A stretch of DNA of 64,000 nt from Costus lasius (lineage: Eukaryota; Streptophyta; Magnoliopsida; Zingiberales; Costaceae), in the NCBI GenBank assembly GCA_027563935.2, contig CM050453.2, positions 83,302,665 through 83,366,664 of the forward strand. Direction: 5' to 3'. Positions 55,769 through 64,000 of the stretch are shown one piece after another; position 1 is the first letter of the stretch; each line of letters begins with the position of its first letter. The position numbers and the translations under genes are program-made. The notes beneath the pieces are model-generated. The model did not search any database and had not been told where the DNA came from. It was given only the letters and a program-made list of their open reading frames with translations.

Positions 55769-58700
55769 CTAGAAGTTGAGGAATCTCAACCCCATATCTC
55801 TAGCGTGACCATCATGCTTCTGCTGCGCCAAAGCCTTGGTCAATGGGTCTGCCAGATTGTTCTCTGTGTCAACTCTGCTAATCTTGACATCACCTCTGTC
55901 AATGATCTCTCTGATCAGGTGAAATCTTTTGAGTATGTGTTTGGATCTTTGATGAGACCGTGGTTCCTTTGCTTGTGCAATTGCTCCATTGTTGTCACAG
56001 TAGAGTTCAATGGGATCCATTGCACTAGTGACCACCTGAAGATCACATAAGAACTTCCTTATCCAAACGGCTTCCTTGGCTGCCTCAGAAGCGGCCACAT
56101 ACTCTGCCTCGATTGTAGAATCTGCTATGGTGGATTGCTTGAAGCTCTTCCAGCATACAGCGCCTCCATTTATCTTGAACACATAGCCGACCTGCGATCT
56201 AAAGTCGTCAGGGTCAGACTGGAACGATGCATCAGTATAGCCCTGCATACTGAGCTCTTCCTGTCCCCCATAGACCAAGAACAAATCCTTAGTTCTTCTC
56301 AGATACTTTAGGATGTTCTTTACAGCCACCCAGTGCTGCAGACCTGGATTAGATTGGTATCGGCTGGTTATGCTTACAGCATATGCCACATCTGGTCTAG
56401 TACACAACATTGCATACATGATCGATCCTACTGCCGAAGCATAAGGAATTCGACTCATGTCATCTCTCTCAGCCTGTGTTGTAGGACACTGGCTCTTTGA
56501 GAGAATAAGGCTATGTCATACTGGAAGGTATCCTTTCTTGGATTGCTCCAAGTTGAACCTCTCCAGGACCTTATCAATGTAGGTACTCTGACTAAGGGCC
56601 AGGAGCCTCTTGGATCTATCCCGGTAGATCCTTACGCCTAAAATATAGGCGGCCTCCCCTAAGTCTTTCATCTTGAAACACTTCCCTAACCATGTCTTCA
56701 CAGCTTGAAGACTAGGGATGTCATTTCCGATGAGCAGTATGTCATCAACATACAAGACCAGAAAAATCACCAAGCTCCCACTGAATTTTCTGTATACACA
56801 GGCGTCATCTTCGCTTTTGATAAAGCCATAATCTCTCATGGCTTCATCAAATCGAAGATTCCAACTTCGAGATGCTTGCTTTAATCCATAAATGGATCTC
56901 TTTAGCCTGCATACCTTATTAGCCTCTGCAGGATGGATGAAGCCATCAGGTTGTGACATATACACATCCTCAGTCAGCTTCCCGTTAAGGAACACTATCT
57001 TCACATCCATCTGCCATATCTCATAGTCATGATATGCAGCTATAGCAAGCAGAATCCGAATGGATTTGATCATGGCAACTGGCGAGAAGGTTTCATCATA
57101 GTCCACCCCGTGGACTTGTTTAAATCCTTTAGCCACTAGTCTACCCTTATAGATAACTATATTTCCATCCATGTCTGTCTTCCTTTTGAAGACCCATTTA
57201 CACCCTATGGGTTTTACCCCATCAGGCAGCTCAACCAAATCCCAGACTTGGTTAGCCGACATGGAATCCATCTCGGATCGCATGGCGTCAAGCCATCTCT
57301 CGGAGTCCGGTCCACTGACCGCCTCATCATAGGTTCTGGGTTCATCCTCAATGATGAATATCCCATCGTGTTGGGTCGGCAGCGACCCGTACCTTTCAGG
57401 TGTACGACGAATTCTCCCAGACCTACGCGGGACCTGTGTCTGAGCCTTAGGTTGGCTAGCAACCTGTGCAGGTGGCTCAGATTCCATCTCTTTGTCTTGT
57501 GCTTGCACTTGGACCTCATCCAAGTCAAACTTCCTCCCACTAACTTCTTTCATGAGAAATTCTTTCTCTAGAAAGACAGCACCCCGAGCAACAAAAACTT
57601 TGTTCTCGGTTGGGACATAGAAGTAGTATCCTTTAGTTTCCTTAGGATACCCCACAAACACGCATTTATCAGATCTAGGTTCTAGCTTACTAGAATCCTG
57701 ATATTTGACATAAGCCTCACATCCCCAGATCTTGATAAAAGTGAGATTAGGGTGTCTCCCACTCCACATCTCGTATGGTATTTTGGAGACACTCTTAGAT
57801 GGAACATTATTCAGTATCAGAGAAGCTGTTTCTAGTGCATGCCCCCAGAATGATGGAGGTAGAGTTGCATGACTCATCATAGATCGAACCATATCCAATA
57901 AAGTTCGATTTCTCCTTTCAGACACACCCTTCCATTGAGGTGTTCCAGGAGGAGTGAGTTGGGATATGATCCCACACTCTCTCAGATAGTCAAAGAACTC
58001 ACCGCTCAGGTACTCTCCACCTCAATCTGATCGAAGAGCTTTAATGGATCTTCCAAGTTGGTTCTCTACTTCATTCTTGAACTCCTTGAATTTCTCAAAG
58101 GACTCAGATTTATGTCTCATTAAGTAGACATAGCCATACCTACTGAAGTCATCAGTGAAGGTAATGAAGTAGTTGTACCCTCCTCTGGCTTGTTTATTGA
58201 AAGGCCCACACACATCAGTATGTATGAGATCCAATAAACCTCCTGCCCTTTCACCAATCTTGGTGAAGGGCGCCTTTGTTATTTTCCCTAATAAACAAGG
58301 TTCACAAGTATCAAATTCCTCCAAGGAACTTGAATCTAACAATCCATTTGCATGGAGTTGTTGGATGCGATTCTTGTTTATATGAGCTAATCGACAGTGC
58401 CATAGGAAAGCACCAACTGAACCACTCAGTTTGGTCCTTTTATTACTTATGTTACAAATAGAACTTTCCATATCCAAGATATATAGACTATTGCACAAAG
58501 TACCCTTCCCATAGAACATATTTGCAAATGAAAAAGAACAAGAGTTCTTATTTATTTCAAATTTAAATCTCTTCTTTGCTAAGCAAGGAATGGATACAAT
58601 GTTCTTAGTAAGTGAAGGTACACAAAAGCAATTATCTAGTTCTAATTGAAGTCCAGAAGGCAAGGAGAGAGTCAAAACGCCTACAGCAACAGCAACAACC

Positions 58701-59689
58701 TGTGCCCCATTTCCAACGCGTAGGTCAATCTCTCCAGGCCGCACCGATCTACTTTTCTTGAGCCCCTGCATATTTGTACAAATATGAGCCCCACATGCGG
58801 TATCCAATACCCATGACATAGAAGTAGAAAGATTGACTTCTGTAACATAGATACCTGAGCTAGAAGTTAAGGCCAAGCCTTTCTTCTCCTCATTCTGAAG
58901 CTGCTTGCAGTCCCTTCTCCAGTGACCCTGCTCGCCACAGTGAAAACACCTCTGGTCCTTTGACTTCTTCGCCTTTTTCTTCAGTGCCTTGGTAGGACCT
59001 CTGGCACTGCTCTTAGCATGTGCCTTACCCTTCTTCTTTATCTTCTTTGTCGCAGGGACCAAAAGAACAGAATTGGGTTTGGTCTTACCCATCTCTCGCT
59101 CGGCTGTTTGGAGCATATTCATCAATTCCTCCCGTGTGCACTCAATCCGGTTCATGTTGAAATTAATAATAAACGGACTGAAGCTAGGGGGCAGAGAATG
59201 CAGAATAAGATCCACAACCAGCTCGTTGTCTATGGCATGTCCCAGTCTCCTGAGATGATCCACATTCCCAATGAGTTTGAGAACATGGGGTCTCACTAGT
59301 GCACCCTCAGACAACTTACACCAAAAGACTGCTTTGGCGGTGTCAAATCTCTTAGTTCTAGCCTGAGCCTCGAACATCTGTTTCAGATGAGTGATCATCT
59401 GAAAAGCGTTCTGCTCCTCATATTGCACCTGCAGTTCAGGTGCCATGCTGGCTAGCATAAGACATGCAACCTCCAAAGAGTCATCCTGATGCTTTCTATA
59501 AGCATCTCTGTCTGCCGTTCGGGCATTAGGCGGAGGAGCCGCAGGAAGAGCCTGTTCAAGGACATACAGCTTCTTCTCGAGCTTGAGGACTATCCTCAAG
59601 TTCCGATGTCAGTCCATAAAGTTAGTTCCAACTAACTTATCCTTATCAAGGAATGATCGCAGTGATAATCCGCCAGTGTTCATAGCCAT
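55769..59689 (-). pseudogene. Copia D gag-pol, one frame with three stops
   Basis: A single reading frame of about 1306 codons runs from ATG 59689 to a stop at 55769. Order: gag (LRIVLKLEKKLYVLE, UBN2 region), an intact CCHC knuckle CFHCGEQGHWRRDC near 58945, protease DTACG near 58800, integrase (zinc residues, HTDVCGPF, then SERRN), RT with DVKIVFLNGKL and YVDD near 56740, and RNase H with STIEAEYVAASEA near 56110. Only three in-frame stops break it, all TGA: 59609-59611 (gag), 58022-58024 (beside the second integrase Asp) and 56516-56518 (after RT). All fit C-to-T type change. There is no frameshift, so this decay is shallow compared with Copia A or C. Confidence 0.93.
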
Positions 59690-61340
59690 TGTTCTACAAC
59701 ACCCAAGAAAAACAGATTAGTACTACTTTGAATCATTTAAACTGGACTTGTTTTAAATGATTACTGCTCCCACTATTTTAAATTCGAATTGACAACCCAC
59801 AAAGTCAATCGGGAAGTTTAAGACTTCCTAGTGAGATGGGATCCTTATTTCACATGAGGCTTTGCGTCCCACGAGGGTGGGATGAGATGCACAAAGTAAC
59901 CCATGTTTCCTAAGGTGGGCATGCCGGCCGGTTGCTCCAAGCAACTCCCCTTGTTGAGACAGTGTGGGCATTTCATGTCCAGCGAGGGCTGGATACAACA
60001 TGAAACCCTAACCTCTCAACGATGCCTCTAAACTTTCACCATGTGCTCAGTACATGTGAACTTCTAGTCAAGTCCATTCCTAACCGTTATGCCCAGGGCC
60101 AATGAGTTTCCTTGCGAAGGCATGCCCAGGTTTAAAACTAGACTGGGGAAACCATTGTCACAACACACTTTCTAAAGATAAGTGGGTGTGTCCCACGAGG
60201 GTGGGAACCAGTTCACAACTCCACTGATCGATAGCTTAGTGAGGGCTACGCGTTAGAAGGCTACTAGACTTGATATTTTATTATGAGGGTTTTTTAAGGT
60301 CTCATTAGTTTTATCTTATGTCTAACAATACAGGCATGCAATCCTATAGTGATAACATAATGATAAAACATCACAAGCATGCTTTTAGCAGATAAGGAAA
60401 GCAGTAAAGGATGATGAGATCAAAGCTCTTTCAAGACATTGAACCAACCCATACCAAAAGGAGGTTCAATTCTTGACATAGGACTCAAGCCCCTAAAATA
60501 GACCTACCCTAGCCGCCCTTTATCTTGGTCTTCAAGGTTGGCTCTAAGGTCCTTCTCACATGGTTTAGCTCTTAAACCTTAAGGGTAGACCCCAAGGGTT
60601 CGGCCAATGCCATGGTCTTCCTCCAATGAGGATGCGCCACAATGCAAGAGGCCAAGTTAGCTAGCTCTCAAACCCAAGGGTTAGGCCATGCCTAACTTGC
60701 GCCACTAAGCAGGCTTGCACCTCTTTCTTTGATGCTTGTTGCGCCACCATCCAAGGTATGCATGCGCCAAGTTCCAAGTAGATGCGCCACCCTAATCTTC
60801 TTCTTAGTTAAAAGCAAAAAGAAAAGCAGCACGCAGGCCTCACGAGGATACATCACAGGCATGCAAAGGGGGGGGGGGGGGCTTGACTAATGATCACAAC
60901 ATCATGCACAATCAAGGTATTTACTCATGCAATTCTACATGCTCATGAAAAACATAAAATCTGAAATTTTACTTTTTCATAAAACTAGTCTCTTTTTCTC
61001 ATCTTCTTCTCACAAATCTTTTGGTTAATTGCGATTTATTTTTTATGATGATTTCAGAGATCCTTTCGGCTGGCAATTTTGTCAGATCAAGAGACTTGGC
61101 CAGTCCGAAGACACAATGCCTGTCCTACTTGACAAAATTACGTGCGCCTTTAATCTTTAAATCAAACAAGAAAAATAGTCCAAAATCCAAAAGAGATTGA
61201 GAGGATGATAGAAACAAGAAACCCTAATTTTTTCTACTTAGAAAAAATCGTTTGCCATGCATCATGCTATTTACGAAAATAGAGATATGGCATGTGAGCA
61301 TGAAAGAAAAGCATAAAACATCATTCGAGTCTTGCAAGTC
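59690..61340 (-). other. Copia D 5' leader with conserved hairpins
   Basis: Stems at 59867-59882, 59931-59945, 59971-60005 and 60191-60206, and the conserved block at 61064-61150. A 14-base G run sits at 60868-60881. Confidence 0.7.
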
Positions 61341-61352
61341 GCTCTGATACCA
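61341..61352 (-). other. Copia D primer-binding site (tRNA-iMet)
   Basis: The minus strand reads TGGTATCAGAGC, one base from the LTR. Confidence 0.9.
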
Positions 61353-61353
61353 C

Positions 61354-63273
61354 TATTGGGAAACCCCAGGGACATTTTACAATTTTTAGAGTCATAGACA
61401 TACATACATATATTGCACAGCGGAAGAATGTCCCCGAAATAGGCCGGTCCCAAAAACCTAGTGAAGATCGCAAGCAAGAGAGTCGAGACGATGAGTTAGG
61501 AAATACCTTAAGAGCGATTTGGAGTGATGCCGATGCAGGCGCCCAAGTGTGCGCCCTCTACAGTCTCACACACACGGATCTCTTGAGTTCTCTTCTTCCA
61601 CGCCCGGTGCTAGCCTCGGGAAGAAGATCCAAGCCTTAAGGAGATGCTCCACTTCACTTGCACCACCAAGAGGAAAGGATGCGCCAAGAGAAGAAGCAAC
61701 CAAGTCAAGCCACCAAGCACCAAAGCTCCTTGCGCCAAGAGGAAAGGAGGGAGAAGCTTGCGGCTAAGGAAGAGGAAGTTGCACCCTTGCTCCTAGCTCT
61801 CGCCCCTCTTCTTGTGTTCACGCCTCCAAGGATCGATCATCTTAAGAGGGGGCGGCTAGGGTCACATATATAGGGCAAGAGGCGGTTAAGGGAAGGGCTA
61901 AGATCATGACAAGTGTAGGGCTAGGATGAGGAGGTTTGAGACAAGGAAAGTCTCCAAGACTTTACCATAAACTCCATTCAACCTATCCATAATTGCCCAA
62001 GTACCATATCAGCCCAAGACATGCCTTAAAGGCATTCATACCATCAAGGGAGAAGGGCTAGGCGCCAATTGCTTCCTTAATGAAGCAATTTTGCCACCCA
62101 AACCCCATTATACCCCTTAGGCGCCAATGAGGTTGGGCTTCTCCCCATTATACCCTTTTAGCCTCTTATCTCTTCATGAGAATTTGTTATTGGGCCTCAT
62201 TGGATAATGAGCTAGCCCAAACTCCATTACATGGGTTGATTAAGCACTTGGATCCAATCCAATGCAACCCTAATCCACGTGACCAATCATGGTCAAATAC
62301 GGGTCAACCTGCCAAAAATGAAGTTTGGCTCCAATAACATTCTTCCATATCATCAAGCCCATTGGCGCTGATTAAATCTCCCAATTAGATCCGAGTTATC
62401 CAATAACTCGATCATAAGGCTTCCCGATCAATACGAGAACTCAAGTATCAAGGTGTGCGACCCTGTAGGTTCCTCTGACGCTGGCAGTGCTGACCAAAGG
62501 TCACCACAAGCAGTGAGTGGCACTTAGCAGTGCATCGCTGCTACCCAGGTCATTAGAATGGATATCGACATCGACATCCCCATCATCGCAACTAGGTACA
62601 GATGCATTACAGTCTCTTTGCCGAACTGATATCTGATTGGACAAGTGTGTCACTACTTGTTTTCACCCAATCACATGGCTATGACTAAAACAAGTTCTCA
62701 CCTGGGTATGGCCATATACTCTCAGTCATAGAACCATAGAGGAGCTCCATGGATATCATACTTCCCTAAGGAAGGGCAAATCCTTTGTCTGTCCATTGAC
62801 CTTCTCATATGGGTCGTGACATGCTCAATGACAACCGTTATGACCTCCCAACTATGACAAGGTGTTAGGTTGTATCAAAGCAAGTCCCTAACCATATAGA
62901 ATGATCAATGACCTCAAGTCAAGGGATCAATGCATCTCCTGTCACTTGTGAGGATAACTCATGACACCAAGTCATAGCCTCACAGCGGGTCTATCCAGTA
63001 TATCCTCCAATGATATACCCATGTGTCTGCGTCCTAACCAGCCCACATACCAGTCTCACAAGTACCATAGCTATCCCATATCCACTAAGGTACATTGACT
63101 GGGGACTATAGTTCGAGCACAGATCCAATCTGTCTCCAGGGACATTATCATGTCAGTACATATGCGCAGATGTAAACAAACATAGATAACGACAATGCCA
63201 GAATGATATAAATATCAAAGTCAAGTAGTACATAAGTTGACCAAAACTAGGTCCTAGGGCATATACACCAACA
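61354..63273 (-). repeat. Copia D 5' LTR
   Basis: 1920 bp. The left end is TATTGGG where the partner has TGTTGGG, so the terminal CA dinucleotide (minus strand) is mutated to TA. The right end CACCAACA abuts the target duplication gacct. Confidence 0.93.
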
Positions 63274-63278
63274 GACCT

Positions 63279-64000
63279 AAGGTCACCACAAGTAGTGAGT
63301 GGCACCTAGCAGTGCATTGCTGCTACCCAAGTCATTGGAATGGATATCGACATCAACATCCCCATCATCGCAACCAGGTATAGATGCATTACAGTCTCTT
63401 TTCCGAACTGATATCCGATTGGCCAAGTGTGTCACCACTTGTTTCTATCCAATCTCATGGCTATGACTAAATCAGGTCTAACCTGGGTATGGCCATACAC
63501 TTTCAGTCATAGAACCATAGAGGAGATCCATGGATATCATGCTTCCCTTAGGAAGGGGCAAATCCTATGTCTGTGCATTGACCTTCTCATATGGGTCGTG
63601 ACATGCCCAATGACAACCGTTATTACCTCCCAACTACGGCAAGGCGTTAGGTTGTATCAAAGCATATCCCTAACCATATAGAATGGCCAATGACCTCAAG
63701 TCAAGGGATCAATGCATCTCCTATCACTTGTGAGGATAACTCGTGACGCCAAGTCATTGCCTCATAGTGGGTCGGTCCAGTATATCTACCACTGATATAC
63801 CCATATGCCTGCGTTAGCACCTCATGCCTAACCAGCCCATATACCAGTCTTACAAGTACCATAGCTGTCCCATATCCACTAAGGTACATTGACTAGGGAC
63901 AATAGTTTGAGCACAGATCCAATCTGTCTCCAGGGACATTATCATATAAGTACATGTTCGCAAATGTAAACAAATAATGATAATAACAATGCCAGTATGA
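63279..64000 (-). mobile_element. Copia E LTR, right part, runs off the window
   Basis: Resumes the LTR interrupted at 44300: the sequence continues in register with the Copia D LTR (GGTCACCACAAG, then GTGAGTGGCACC). No LTR end is reached, so the internal region of Copia E and the rest of G1 lie to the right. Confidence 0.85.

Larger units (their letters stand above)
44301..63273 (-). mobile_element. Copia D: Angela-like element carrying Copia C
   Basis: Two LTRs (about 1.92 kb), a tRNA-Met primer site, leader, one long gag-pol frame and a polypurine tract, all on the minus strand. The 5-bp target duplication gacct is at 44296-44300 and 63274-63278. Copia C sits in its 3' LTR; without it D is about 9.45 kb. 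LTR divergence is a few percent, at least 15 differences in the first 600 bp by eye. Confidence 0.95.

Noticed and set aside
60868..60881. 14-base G run in the Copia D leader
   Set aside because: Copia A has only a short G run at this place. This is most likely slippage or a sequencing artefact.

Overview
This is a 64-kb piece of plant nuclear genome, probably from a monocot. One very GC-rich, intronless 3-ketoacyl-CoA synthase gene sits in AT-rich flanks. Nearly everything else is LTR retrotransposon, and from about 10.5 kb to the right edge the sequence is one continuous nest of elements inside elements. No CRISPR array, bacterial gene, rRNA or tRNA gene was seen.

Layout. (1) 1-4183: 3' end of a decayed plus-strand Ty3/gypsy element (G0), with pol remnant, polypurine tract and one 2.3-kb LTR. 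(2) 4184-7441: AT-rich intergenic DNA with two foldback elements (5292-5705 and 6125-6943). (3) 7442-8833, minus: the KCS gene, the only credible host gene. (4) 8834 to about 10480: intergenic. (5) From about 10481: a second gypsy element (G1, plus). It has a GC-rich 5' LTR with a three-copy ~370-bp tandem repeat, a tRNA-Met primer site at 12835 and broken gag, protease, RT, RNase H and integrase. Its integrase gene is cut at 16157 and resumes at 42529, then is cut again at 43045.

First interruption of G1 (16158-42523): a minus-strand gypsy element, G2, flanked by a 5-bp duplication (ccaga/ctaga). G2 lacks reverse transcriptase and itself carries three insertions. These are a solo LTR of Copia family B (17889-19587, TSD ccttc), a decayed Copia A (about 20200-29336, minus) and a full-length Copia B (31982-41064, plus, TSD gaatg).

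Second interruption of G1 (43046 to beyond the window): an LTR of Copia E (minus). Copia E contains Copia D (44301-63273, minus, TSD gacct), and Copia D contains Copia C (45804-55321, minus, TSD ccaac). The depth is therefore four levels: G1 > E > D > C.

The copia LTRs start TGTTGG and carry TATGCCCT close behind, and all intact primer sites match tRNA-iMet. This resembles the Angela/BARE-1 group of plant copia elements. By-eye LTR comparison gives 4 differences in 2405 bp (C), 7 in 1680 (B), about 2% (A) and about 2-3% (D). This agrees with the order of nesting.

The most unusual signals are not genes. The 5' leaders of Copia A, C and D share a set of short hairpins at fixed distances from gag, with base changes that preserve pairing. 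Copia B has its own duplicated hairpin with matching compensatory changes. Copia C has the youngest LTR pair although its pol is wrecked, which implies recent mobilisation in trans. All comparisons were made by eye without alignment software.
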